DNA from: CAVXUB01 sp963764805
Lineage (GTDB): Bacteria > Actinomycetota > Acidimicrobiia > Acidimicrobiales > Bog-793
NCBI GenBank assembly: GCA_963764805.1
Contig: CAVXUB010000002.1
Span: 558,001 to 622,000 of the forward strand
Direction: 5' to 3'
Length of the DNA: 64,000 bases
Part shown: piece by piece, positions 44,076-52,123 of the stretch
Layout: each line of letters opens with the position of its first letter
Position numbering within the stretch: position 1 is the stretch's first letter
Made by a program: the position numbers and the translations under genes
Notes under the pieces: model-generated
The model's input: only the letters and a program-made list of their open reading frames with translations
What the model was told of the DNA's origin: nothing
Database searches by the model: none

Positions 44076-45572
44076 TTATGACCCCAGCCTTCTCAATAAC
44101 TCGCTGGGGCTATCGCAATTATCGAAGAGAGTATCGACATGCGCGGCGGTACCTCTTAGCGGTTCCATCATCGGGACCCGTCGCAGCGGGTCACCGCCGA
44201 TGTCGAACACGATCGAGTCCCAGTTGGCGGCGACGATAGATGACGCAAATCGCCGCAGGCATTCTCCCCTGAAATACGCCCTGGTATCGGTCGGCGGATG
44301 CGCGGTCGCCCTCTCGACCTGCTCCTCGCTCACCAGGCGCTCAGAATCGAGCCGGGCGAACAGGGATCTCTCCGGGCGCACGTCGTGGAACTGGAGGTCC
44401 ATCGCCGACAACCGGGGGCTGCTCCACTCCAGGCCGTGGCGCTCGGCGTAGGCGTTGAGCAGGTGGAACTTGGCCACCCAGTCAACTTGGCGCCGGGCGT
44501 TCATCGGGTCAGTCTCGAGGGCGTGCAGGACCGACTCCCAACGATCGAGGACCGCCCTGCCCGCCTCCTCGTCGCCGGCGATGCACTCCAGCCCCCGCAC
44601 CTCGGCGTATTTATGGGCCAGGTCGTGGAGCTCCCACTGCAGCTCGAGGGCGGTCAGCCTCCTGCCGTCCCGCAGCTCCACGGTCTGGCGGAGCGTCGGA
44701 TCGTGCGAGACCTCCCGGATCGCCTTCACCGGGAAGGCGAGGGAGAGATCACGCTCCCCGAAGGCGTCGTCCTCCATCATCGCCAGCAGGATGGCGGTGA
44801 CGCCGACCTTCAGGTATGTGGCGACCTCCGACAGGGTGGCGTCGCCGACGATGACGTGCAGGCGCCGGTACTTCTCGGAATCGGCGTGCGGCTCGTCGCG
44901 GGTGTTGATGATCGGCCGTTTGAGCGTGGTCTCCAGGCCGACCTCCTCCTCGAAGAAGTCGGCCCGCTGGGATATCTGAAAGTCGACCGGATCGCCCGAG
45001 CTGGCCGGACCCTCGCGGCCGACCTTCCCCGAGCCGGCGTACACCTGGCGGGTGACCAGGTGGGGGGTGAGCTGCGCGACGATCCTGGCGAAGGGAACTG
45101 CCCGGTCCACCAGATAGTTCTCGTGGCAGCCGTAGGAGTTGCCCTTCCCGTCGGAGTTGTTCTTGTACACCACGATCCGCTCGGCGGGTCCGAGCAGCCT
45201 GCCGGCAGCCGCCATCGACCGTGCCAGCACCCGTTCGCCGGCCCTGTCGTGGAGCACGAGCTCGAGGGGGCTGGCGCATTCGGGCGTCGAGTACTCGGGA
45301 TGGGCGTGGTCGACGTAGTAGCGCGCCCCGTTCGTCAGGACGGTGTTGACCAGGTGCGTCTCGACCTCGGGCGGCATGGCGCCCTCACGGGCGAAGCCGC
45401 GCACGTCCCGCCCGGGGGTCTCGTCCTCGAAATCCCAACCGACGCGTCCCTCGAGCTCGGAGACGTAGGCGTTGATCAACAAAGAGGAGGCCGTCGTCGG
45501 GTTGGCATCACCGTTCATAACGGCCTGGATGCCGTATTCGGTCTCGATCCCGAAGACCTTCCTGATGGCCAT
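44076..45572 (-). CDS. dop: Pup deamidase/depupylase Dop
   Basis: A 498-aa glutamine-synthetase-like enzyme in an intact frame. The N-terminal KVFGIETEYGIQAV, RYYVDHAHPEYSTPECASPLELVLHDRAGER, VYKNNSDGKGNSYGCHENYL, and PIINTRDEPHADSEKYRRLH are diagnostic. It deamidates Pup-Gln and removes Pup from substrates. The region after DHAHPEYSTPEC and the DFEDETPGRDVRG loop fit Dop rather than PafA. It lies between mpa and pup, the standard order. Confidence 0.96.
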   Translation of the reverse strand: MAIRKVFGIETEYGIQAVMNGDANPTTASSLLINAYVSELEGRVGWDFEDETPGRDVRGFAREGAMPPEVETHLVNTVLTNGARYYVDHAHPEYSTPECASPLELVLHDRAGERVLARSMAAAGRLLGPAERIVVYKNNSDGKGNSYGCHENYLVDRAVPFARIVAQLTPHLVTRQVYAGSGKVGREGPASSGDPVDFQISQRADFFEEEVGLETTLKRPIINTRDEPHADSEKYRRLHVIVGDATLSEVATYLKVGVTAILLAMMEDDAFGERDLSLAFPVKAIREVSHDPTLRQTVELRDGRRLTALELQWELHDLAHKYAEVRGLECIAGDEEAGRAVLDRWESVLHALETDPMNARRQVDWVAKFHLLNAYAERHGLEWSSPRLSAMDLQFHDVRPERSLFARLDSERLVSEEQVERATAHPPTDTRAYFRGECLRRFASSIVAANWDSIVFDIGGDPLRRVPMMEPLRGTAAHVDTLFDNCDSPSELLRRLGS

Positions 45573-45583
45573 TGAGCCCGACC

Positions 45584-45595
45584 CTAGTGCACTAG
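45584..45595. promoter_or_regulatory. Perfect 12-bp palindrome upstream of dop
   Basis: CTAGTGCACTAG occupies part of the 64-bp gap between mpa and dop, 12 bp before the dop start. CTAGTGC also occurs in the pup-prcB gap at about 43778-43786. It could be an operator for separate control of dop-pup. CTAG is usually rare in bacterial genomes, which makes two in one palindrome notable. Confidence 0.4.
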
Positions 45596-45636
45596 TACGT
45601 GGAGCCGGACGGCCCCTCCGCTGCCATCGCGGCCCA

Positions 45637-47400
45637 TCAGAGGTACTGGCCCGTGCCCACCCTCTCGATCGCCCTGCCGCCGCGCTCGCTGCCCTCCTGC
45701 GACATGAGCGTGCGCACGTAGACGATCCTCTCTCCCTTCTTACCCGAGATCTTCGCCCAGTCGTCGGGATTGGTCGTGTTGGGCAGGTCCTCGTTCTCCT
45801 TGTACTCCTGCTTGATCGAGGTGAGCATGTCCGACAGCCGGATGCCCTTCCCCTCGCCGGCGATGGTGCGCTTGATGGCGATCTTCTTCGCCCTGCGCAC
45901 GATGTTCTCGATCATCGCACCCGACGAGAAGTCCTTGAAGAAGAGCACTTCCTTGTCACCGTTCTGGTAGGTGACCTCGAGGAAGCGGTTGGCGTCGTCG
46001 GCGCGGTACATCTCGGCGACAGTGTGCTCGATCATCTTCGAAACACTCTTGTGGCGGTCCCCGCCGCCGAGCGAGCGCACCTCGGCCTCGTCGAGAGGAA
46101 GGTCCGCCGTCAGGTAGCGGGCGAAGATCTGCTCGGCGGCCCGCTCGTCGGGACGCTCGATCTTGATCTTCACGTCCAGACGTCCCGGCCGCAGGATGGC
46201 GGGATCGATCAGGTCCTCGCGGTTGGAGGCGCCGATGACGATCACGTCGCGGAGCGCCTCCACCCCGTCGATCTCGGCCAGCAGCTGGGGGACGATCGTC
46301 GACTCCATGTCCGAGCTGATACCGGTGCCGCGGGTGCGGAACAGCGAGTCCATCTCGTCGAAGAAGACGATGACCGGCACACCCTCCTCGGCCTTCTCCC
46401 GGGCACGCTGGAACACCAGGCGGATCTGCCGCTCGGTCTCGCCCACGTACTTGTTGAGCAGCTCGGGACCCTTGATGTTGAGGAAGTAGCTGCGCACGTT
46501 CTGGTTGCCGGTCATCTCGCCGACCTTCTTGGCCAGCGAGTTGGCGACCGCCTTGGCGATCAGCGTCTTGCCGCAACCTGGCGGCCCGTAGAGGAGGATC
46601 CCCTTCGGCGCCGGCAGGTGGTGCTCGGCGAACAGCTCGCGGTGGAGGTAGGGCAGCTCGACAGCGTCCTTGATGTCCTCGATCTGCAGGTCGAGGCCGC
46701 CGATGTCCTCGTAGGTGATGTCGGGCACCTCCTCCAGCACGACCTCCTCGATCTCCGGCCTGGGCAGCTTCTCGAGCAATAGGGCCGTCCTCGAGTCCAT
46801 CAGCAGCGAGTCGCCGGCACGCAGCTTCTCGCCGAGCAGTGCCGCCCCGAGCTCGGCCACCCGCTCCTCATCGCCACGGCCGGCGACGACCGCCCGCGTC
46901 CCGTCCTCGAGGAGCTCGCGCAGCGTCACGACCTCGCCAGACTTCTCGGGGCTGCGCGCCAGGACGACGTTGAACGATTCGTTCAGCACCAGTTCCTGGC
47001 CCCGCTCGAGGAGCGAGACATCGATGTCGGGATGCACTGCGACTCGCATCTTGCGGCCGCTGGCGAAGACGTCGATCGTCCCGTCGGGATTGGAGGAGAG
47101 GAAGGTGCCGTAGGCATTGGGAGGCTGGGTGAGCTTCTCGACCTCTTCGCGGAGAGCTTCGATGCGCTCGCGGGACTGCTCGATCGTGAACGTCAGCTTC
47201 TCGTTCTTGGCCTGAGCCTGTGCGAGCAGTCCCTTGGTCTCGAGCAGGCGCTCCTCCAGGGCACGAACGCGATGAGGGGCCTCCTGCAGCCGCCGGCGCA
47301 GCTCGATGACCTCGTCCTCGGCCAAGTCCGCCCTCTTGCGCTGCTCGACTGCCTCCTGCTCGAAGGCGGTGAGGCGGTCATGATGCTCGTCATCGATCAT
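45637..47400 (-). CDS. mpa: Proteasome-activating AAA ATPase Mpa/ARC
   Basis: A 587-aa ring ATPase. An N-terminal coiled coil (about 5-85) that recruits Pup is followed by OB domains. The AAA domain has Walker A GPPGCGKT, Walker B VIVFFDEMDSLF and an arginine-finger region LRPGRLDVKIKIERP. The C-terminal GQYL is the gate-opening tail that docks on the 20S alpha ring. ATG 47400 is preferred, with AGGGAGGTGG upstream; an in-frame GTG 47436 would add 12 residues. It heads the mpa-dop-pup-prcBA run. Confidence 0.96.
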   Translation of the reverse strand: MIDDEHHDRLTAFEQEAVEQRKRADLAEDEVIELRRRLQEAPHRVRALEERLLETKGLLAQAQAKNEKLTFTIEQSRERIEALREEVEKLTQPPNAYGTFLSSNPDGTIDVFASGRKMRVAVHPDIDVSLLERGQELVLNESFNVVLARSPEKSGEVVTLRELLEDGTRAVVAGRGDEERVAELGAALLGEKLRAGDSLLMDSRTALLLEKLPRPEIEEVVLEEVPDITYEDIGGLDLQIEDIKDAVELPYLHRELFAEHHLPAPKGILLYGPPGCGKTLIAKAVANSLAKKVGEMTGNQNVRSYFLNIKGPELLNKYVGETERQIRLVFQRAREKAEEGVPVIVFFDEMDSLFRTRGTGISSDMESTIVPQLLAEIDGVEALRDVIVIGASNREDLIDPAILRPGRLDVKIKIERPDERAAEQIFARYLTADLPLDEAEVRSLGGGDRHKSVSKMIEHTVAEMYRADDANRFLEVTYQNGDKEVLFFKDFSSGAMIENIVRRAKKIAIKRTIAGEGKGIRLSDMLTSIKQEYKENEDLPNTTNPDDWAKISGKKGERIVYVRTLMSQEGSERGGRAIERVGTGQYL

Positions 47401-47569
47401 TTGCCGGTCCACCTCCCTGCTCGGATCAGTTCCCACTTCTTTTCGGACCCTACACCTGCCGATGATGTTGGGGCAGTGATGGCGGCGGATTCTTCGGGCT
47501 GCATCGCCCGACGACGAGGGCGGGTTCGTGCTGCCATTCGGGCGTTCTGGGCAAGGGCCGCTGCATCGT

Positions 47570-47615
47570 GCTGGGTACCGTTTTGCGACAAATGTGGCCT
47601 AAGAAGGTACCCAGC
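47570..47615. repeat. 46-bp hairpin element, copy 1
   Basis: GCTGGGTACC and GGTACCCAGC form perfect 10-bp arms around a 26-nt centre whose ends (TTTT and AAGAA) could pair further. It lies in the mpa/ferredoxin intergenic region and has a near-identical partner at 47693-47738 in the same orientation. Confidence 0.85.
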
Positions 47616-47692
47616 TGGGGTGGGTGCCCGCGGGGCGTGCCGAGCATGCCCGGGCGTGCCGGCCGTGGGGGTCTCGGCCGCTAAGGCGTGCT

Positions 47693-47738
47693 GCTGGGTA
47701 CCGTTTTGGGACAAATGTGGCCTAAAAAGGTACCCAGC
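47693..47738. repeat. 46-bp hairpin element, copy 2
   Basis: It is identical to copy 1 except at two central positions (C to G and G to A). The inner TTTTGG can pair with CC-T-AAAA, making a longer stem than in copy 1. Arms and spacing are exactly conserved, while the intervening 77 bp are not similar. That pattern suggests a dispersed repeat or a selected structure, not simple local duplication. I do not recognise the family. Confidence 0.85.
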
Positions 47739-47833
47739 CGGGGGTGGGCGCGCCGGGCCGCCCCGGCGGTGGCCGCCCGGGTGGCCGCGCCCGCGGGCCG
47801 CTCGCGCCAGGAGGCGGGGCTCTCGACGGTAGA

Positions 47834-47863
47834 TTGACAGTCGCGAGGGCCTGTCGTTACCGT
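47834..47863 (+). promoter_or_regulatory. Possible sigma-70-type promoter for the ferredoxin gene
   Basis: TTGACA (47834-47839), an 18-bp spacer, then TACCGT (47858-47863). Transcription from here would give about 110 nt of leader before the ATG at 47979. Assigned only by consensus match. Confidence 0.4.
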
Positions 47864-47978
47864 CGGTCACTGCTCGTAGCCGTACGGGCGGTGGCAGCGT
47901 GGTCAGGCAGCAATCTCTGGCAGGAGTCGGCCCGCACCGACCCGATCGACCGTAGCCCGAAGGAGAAGTCAGGTCTCG

Positions 47979-48215
47979 ATGAAGGTCTGGATCGACCAGG
48001 ATCTTTGCACGGGCGATGGCCTGTGCGAGGAGATCGCGCCTGCCGTGTTCACCCTTCTCGATGACGGGCTGGCGTACGTGAAGGAGGGTGCCGAGGTGAA
48101 GAACGATCCCGGCGGCTCGGCCGGCATGGCGAACGTTCCCTCCGAGCTGGAGGACGCGGTGACCGAGGCTGCCGAGGAATGCCCGGGGGAATGCATCTTC
48201 ATCGAGCAGGGTTGA
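47979..48215 (+). CDS. 3Fe-4S-type ferredoxin
   Basis: A 78-aa acidic ferredoxin. Cluster ligands are probably C10 and C16 (CTGDGLC) and C68 in ECPGEC, with an extra C72. The spacing lacks the fourth cysteine of a standard 4Fe-4S site, as in actinobacterial ferredoxins that feed cytochromes P450. No P450 is in the window. It is divergent from mpa and convergent with trmI. Confidence 0.88.
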   Translation: MKVWIDQDLCTGDGLCEEIAPAVFTLLDDGLAYVKEGAEVKNDPGGSAGMANVPSELEDAVTEAAEECPGECIFIEQG

Positions 48216-48237
48216 GAACGGGCTCGATCTACTCGGG

Positions 48238-49052
48238 CTAGTCGACCAGCAACCGCGCCGTGGTGATGAATCCCGTGTGTCCGATCATCCGGTGGTCGGG
48301 GCGCACCGAGCGGCCCTCCACGTGCCAAGTGCGCCGGAGCACTTCGAAGGTCTCCGCCATCCCGAACCTGCTGTTGTCCAGCCGATCTCGTAGCTCGGCG
48401 GTCTGGTTGATGGTCGGTAGGTAGCAGCAGATGATCCCGCCGGGCGCCAGCGAAGCCTCGGCATGCCCGACGACCTGCCACGGCTCGGCCAGGTCGAGCA
48501 CGATCCGGTCGAGGTCGGCGCGCTCGATCCCCTCGTAGACGTCACGTACCTCCACCCGGTAAGCAGCATCCTCGCCGAGGAAGGCCGCGACGTTCCCCCG
48601 TGCGTGATCGGCGAAGTCCTCTCGCAGCTCGTATCCGAGCACCTGCGCGCCCGCCCGCAGCAGGGCCATGAGAGGGCGCCGGAACCCACGCCGGCCTCCA
48701 GCACCTGGGAGCCCGGGAAGACGTCGGCGGCGACGATGATCGCACCGAGGTCCTTCGGGTAGACGACCTGCGCTCCCCTCGGCATCTTGAGGACGATGTC
48801 GGACAAGGTCGGCCGGACGACGAGGAAGCGAGCGGAGCCGCTCCTGGTCTCCTCGGCGACTCGTGCCTGGTAGGTGATCCCTTCCGCGGCGCCGATCAGG
48901 TCGTCGAAGTCGACGACCCCTGCGTGCGTGTGAAAGCTCGCCCCGCTGGCCAGCCTGACGAGGTAGCGACGTCCCTTGCGGTCGACCAGCAGGACCCGCT
49001 CGCCCTCCCGCAATCGGCCGCTGCGGGCCGATTGAGAGGAAGCCGCGGTCAC
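48238..49052 (-). CDS. trmI: tRNA (adenine-58-N1)-methyltransferase TrmI (frameshift at about 48672)
   Basis: About 271 aa. An N-terminal beta domain (GERVLLVDRKGRRYLVRL) is followed by a Rossmann methyltransferase: VLEAGVGSGALS (SAM loop), LGYELREDFADHARGNV, and DRIVLDLAEPWQVVGHA. It methylates A58 of the T loop. The M. tuberculosis orthologue Rv2118c also lies beside the proteasome genes. One base is missing near 48668-48676; restoring it joins GSGALS to MALLRAGAQVLGYELRED. The start is GTG 49052. Confidence 0.93.
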
Positions 49053-49053
49053 G

Positions 49054-49380
49054 TCAGCCAGTGCCGGCGTCGGTGTCGGCCGCCCCGGCCGTCTTGCGCC
49101 GCCCGGCCGTCTTGCGGCTCCCGGCCGCCTCGCCCGCCTTGAGTGCCTTGCGCTCCTTGCGCGCCTTGCGGCGGCTCGGGGGTGGTGGCAGGTGCGTGAC
49201 GACGATCGACTCCCCGAGCCGCAACTGCTCGGTGACGACTTTCGGCGGCTCCGGCTTCGACACGACGCGCACCACCAACGCCAGTGCGCCGACGACGAGC
49301 CAGAGGCCGTTGCCCTCGACGACGCCGCGCTTGAACCCTTTGGACACGAGGTCCTTCGTCACACGCTGAAGAAGTGGCAT
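49054..49380 (-). CDS. Small membrane-anchored basic protein (unknown)
   Basis: A 108-aa protein from ATG 49380. A short amphipathic start (LLQRVTKDLVSKGFKRG) is followed by one hydrophobic segment (LWLVVGALALVVRVVS, about 27-42). KPEPPKVVTEQLRLGESIVV comes next, then a Lys/Arg/Ala-rich tail. No family recognised. It ends 1 bp before the trmI start and follows two other small membrane-protein genes, so these four probably share a transcript. Confidence 0.65.
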   Translation of the reverse strand: MPLLQRVTKDLVSKGFKRGVVEGNGLWLVVGALALVVRVVSKPEPPKVVTEQLRLGESIVVTHLPPPPSRRKARKERKALKAGEAAGSRKTAGRRKTAGAADTDAGTG

Positions 49381-49418
49381 GCGATCTCGTCCTGATCTTC
49401 GGGCGGCTCCGACGGCCG

Positions 49419-49634
49419 TCAGACGACTCGCCGGATCTCGAGCACGGTGGCGCGCTTGCGGCCTTTGCGGCGGCCGAAGAAGTAGACGCCGATCACCGCC
49501 ACCGCGCCGGCGCCGATGGCGATGGCGATAGCCGGCAACCCTGCCTGGGCGTTCGACACAGCCCCGGTCGCCGTCCCGGTCAATTCGCGAAACTTGCCCT
49601 CGACGTCTTCCAGGGTCACCTTCGCGCTCCCCAT
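49419..49634 (-). CDS. Small membrane protein (unknown)
   Basis: A 71-aa protein from ATG 49634; GTG 49643 would add three residues. A helical N-terminus (LEDVEGKFRELTGTATGAVS) precedes a hydrophobic segment (LPAIAIAIGAGAVAVIGVYFF), then a basic GRRKGRKRATVLEIRRVV tail. This pattern accompanies holin-like genes in related actinobacteria, with unknown function. It lies between the holin-like gene and the 49054-49380 gene. Confidence 0.65.
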   Translation of the reverse strand: MGSAKVTLEDVEGKFRELTGTATGAVSNAQAGLPAIAIAIGAGAVAVIGVYFFGRRKGRKRATVLEIRRVV

Positions 49635-49673
49635 CGGTTGCACCGAGGAAGGGCCGCAAGAGGAACGTGCGGA

Positions 49674-50060
49674 TCATGCTGCGGGGATCTCCTTGTCGGC
49701 TCTGTTGCCCGCCAACTCCTTGGCGGGCGAGGTCCTGCGAGAGGTGGCGCGCTTCATCGAGCGCAGCATCACGCCGATGGTGATGCCGACCAGGACGAAG
49801 GCGCCGGCGCCTGCGATGACGCCCGGCACCCAGGTCCAGTGCCGGGCGAACACCCTCCCTGTCTCTTCCTCGAGGGCACGCAGACCCGCAACGTCGAGCA
49901 GCACGAGCCCGATCGCGAGCAGCAAGCCTCCCGAGAGACCGAACAGCAGCGTCCGCTGAAGGGACTTCAGCGGCCCCACGGTCTCCTGCAGGAAGTACCG
50001 CTTGACGAGGTTGAGCGTCTCGCTCAGCTCCTTCCTCGCCTCATCGACTGCAGCGGGAAT
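49674..50060 (-). CDS. Holin-X-like membrane protein, possible ATT start
   Basis: Two hydrophobic segments (LLFGLSGGLLLAIGLVLLDV; VPGVIAGAGAFVLVGITIGV) resemble actinobacterial Holin-X/phage-holin-family proteins that are ordinary chromosomal genes. The first conventional start is GTG 49979, giving 101 aa. The same frame extends upstream through VDEARKELSETLNLVKRYFL, an N-terminal helix expected for the family. That extension reaches ATT 50060, 7 nt after an AGGAGG site. The true start is therefore probably ATT (rare), or the base is miscalled. No phage genes are nearby. Confidence 0.68.
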   Translation of the reverse strand: MPAAVDEARKELSETLNLVKRYFLQETVGPLKSLQRTLLFGLSGGLLLAIGLVLLDVAGLRALEEETGRVFARHWTWVPGVIAGAGAFVLVGITIGVMLRSMKRATSRRTSPAKELAGNRADKEIPAA

Positions 50061-50173
50061 GGGGACGCCTCCTCTCGGTCGCTGTTTCGTGCCGGCAGCT
50101 GCCGACCGCCCCGCAGGCTACAGAACTGCCCACGGCGCCGCCAAGACCGCATCCGCCGAGCCGGCAGAGGGCT

Positions 50174-50583
50174 TCACTGGCGCGGCGTGATGACGTAGGT
50201 CGAGCTCGCCCTCGCCAGCATCCTCCCCTCCCCGTCCACGATCTCAGCCTCGCAGAAGGCGACTCTTCGCCCCGCATGCACCACTCAACCGGTGGCCAAC
50301 ATCGTCGTCCCGACCGGCACCGGCCGCATGAAGCTGACCTTCATCTCGACGTTCGACGAGAAGACCTCGCTCCCTCGAGCGAGGTGATCGTCGCCGCCCC
50401 CATGGCGGCGTCAGCGAGTGCCGAGACGATGCCCCCCTGCATCACCCCTGCCGGGTTGGCGAAGCGCTCGTCCGCCTGCATCCTCCAGACCGTCACGCCC
50501 GGCTGCGACTTGTCGACGCAGACCACCCCGAGGGTCAAGTCGCAGCTCGGTGGAACCTGGATCTCAGGGCTCGAGGGCGGCAC
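50174..50583 (-). pseudogene. PaaI-like hotdog thioesterase, disrupted
   Basis: A hotdog-fold acyl-CoA thioesterase of about 136 codons. ANPAGVMQGGIVSALADAAMG is the family motif. A missing base near 50366 shifts the frame; restored, it reads VFSSNVEMKVSFMRPVPVG. An in-frame TGA at 50285-50287 then interrupts ATG-VVHAGRRVAFCEAEIVDG, where an Arg codon (CGA) would be expected. Two separate lesions make this the best candidate in the window for a genuinely broken gene, although sequencing error could explain both. Its start overlaps the TetR gene's end by 20 bp. Confidence 0.75.
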
Positions 50584-51186
50584 GGAAGAACCTCCTCAGG
50601 TGCTCGAGGCGGGTATCGAGCTCGGCGGTGGCGAGCGGATCCCGCTGCAGCAACGCCTCCAGGAAGGGGACGTCGCTGAAGTACGTGAGCAGGGCGCCGT
50701 AGCCGGTGAGCAGGAGCTGCACCGGATCGTGGCGGCGGAACCGCCCGGCATCCATCTCGCGTCGAAGAACTGGCGGGCCCGCTCGAGCAGCGGCCTCAGG
50801 GCGACGCTCAGCTCCCCTGCCAGCATGCCGCCGCCTTCCAGTGCCTCCCGCCTCACCACCCGCACGAAGCTCGGGTTCTCGGCGAAGAACCTGAAGCCGA
50901 CCGTGATCACCCTGTCGACCTGTTCCCAGCCATCACGGGGCTGGTCGATCGCCTCGCCGAGTCGCTCCATCCAGTCGGCCACGCAGGCTTCGAACACCTC
51001 GCGGTAGAGCGCCTCCTTGGAGGCAAAGTGATGCAGAAGGCTGGGGCGGCGGATGCCGACCCGCTCCACGATGTCGTTGAGCGAAGTGCCGCCGAACCCG
51101 TGCTCGGCGAAACACTGCAGGGCCGCCTCGAGGATCGCCCCCCGTGTGCCCTGCCCCGGAGGTCGCATCTCATCCTCGGCGCGCAT
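50564..51186 (-). CDS. TetR-family regulator (frameshift at about 50760)
   Basis: About 207 aa. The N-terminal helix-turn-helix is AALQCFAEHGFGGTSLNDIV, then RRPSLLHHFASKEALYREVF. The helical ligand domain is split by one missing base near 50757-50763; restored, FFDAR continues into MDAGRFRRHDPVQLLLTGYG. ATG 51186 or 51168 could be the start. It is divergent from the desaturase gene, with a perfect palindrome between them. Control of fatty-acid desaturation, as in DesT-like systems, is inferred. Confidence 0.88.
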
Positions 51187-51207
51187 GAGGCGACGGTACA
51201 GGGTTTG

Positions 51208-51227
51208 CCTACCGACCTGTCGGTAGG
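51208..51227. promoter_or_regulatory. TetR-type operator between tetR and the desaturase gene
   Basis: CCTACCGAC-CT-GTCGGTAGG is a palindrome with perfect 9-bp arms, 22 bp from both the TetR and desaturase starts. TACCGAC/GTCGGTA half-sites are typical of TetR-family operators. It is expected to control both divergent genes. Confidence 0.75.
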
Positions 51228-51249
51228 GAGCGGCTGATATTCTCGGCGC

Positions 51250-52002
51250 GTGCCCAAAGTCGTACTTGCCGTCCTCGTCGGCCTGGCAGTGTGCCAGGTC
51301 ACGATCTTCCTCACGACGATCTACCTGCACCGGACGGTGGCCCACAAAGCGGTGACCATGTCGCCGGGCGTCGCCTTCGCCTGCAGGCTGCTGCTCTGGT
51401 TGACGACCGGGGTGAGACCCAAGCAGTGGGCCGGCGTGCACCGCAAGCACCACGCCCGCACGGACGTGCAGGGGGACCCACACTCGCCCGTCCTGCTTGG
51501 TTACTGGCAGGTGCAGCTGAACAATGTCGGGCTCTACCGCAAGACGATCCGCGACGGGGAGACCATCGACAAGTACACCAAGGACATCCCGGTCGACGGC
51601 TGGGACCGCATCCTGTTCGACCACGCCGTGATCGGGCTCTCGATCGGGATCGCACTGCTCTGCCTGGTCCTCGGCTGGCAATGGGGCCTCTTGGCCGCCG
51701 CTGTCCACACGGTCTCCTACCTCGCCCTCAACAGCGCCGTGAACGCCGTCGGGCACAGCTTCGGCAAGCGGCCCTACCCGAACCTCGCCACGAACAACGG
51801 GTGGCTGGCGTGGCTGACGGCGGGCGAAGGCTGGCACAACAACCACCACGCAGCCCCGACCTCCGCCCGCCTCGGCCTGAAGGTGAGCGAGCCCGACCCG
51901 GGCTGGTGGGTGATCAAGCTGCTTGTCCGCTGCAAGGGCGCCAAGATCCGCCTTGCGGAGCTGAAGCTGAAGCGGATGGCCCAGGCCGGCGCCAACTCCT
52001 AG
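51250..52002 (+). CDS. Membrane fatty-acid (acyl-CoA) desaturase
   Basis: A 250-aa integral membrane di-iron desaturase. The three histidine boxes are HRTVAH (about 27-32), HRKHH (about 64-68) and GWHNNHH (about 194-200), as in the stearoyl-CoA/delta-9 family. Four membrane segments are visible. It inserts a double bond in a fatty acyl chain, usually at C9. It needs an electron donor such as ferredoxin or an oxidoreductase. The gene starts at GTG 51250 and lies under the palindrome shared with tetR. It is shorter than many homologues (about 300 aa). Confidence 0.92.
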   Translation: MPKVVLAVLVGLAVCQVTIFLTTIYLHRTVAHKAVTMSPGVAFACRLLLWLTTGVRPKQWAGVHRKHHARTDVQGDPHSPVLLGYWQVQLNNVGLYRKTIRDGETIDKYTKDIPVDGWDRILFDHAVIGLSIGIALLCLVLGWQWGLLAAAVHTVSYLALNSAVNAVGHSFGKRPYPNLATNNGWLAWLTAGEGWHNNHHAAPTSARLGLKVSEPDPGWWVIKLLVRCKGAKIRLAELKLKRMAQAGANS

Positions 52003-52123
52003 CACCACCGCGCGTAGCACCGGCCCCCGCAGCACGGCCACGCGAAGCACGCGAGGCCACCGCGTAGCACCAGCACCCGGGGCGCCACCTTGACCTGCGG
52101 GAAACGGCCGGTAGGCTGCGATC
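52003..52123. other. Short intergenic region with GTAGCACC-type repeats
   Basis: Imperfect copies of CGCGTAGCACC and CGCGAAGCACGCG recur at about 52009-52070 between the desaturase and transketolase genes. The tkt promoter should lie here. No gene is present. Confidence 0.4.

Noticed and set aside
49674..50060. Prophage remnant because of a holin-like gene
   Set aside because: No other phage genes; holin-X-like proteins are ordinary chromosomal genes in actinobacteria.
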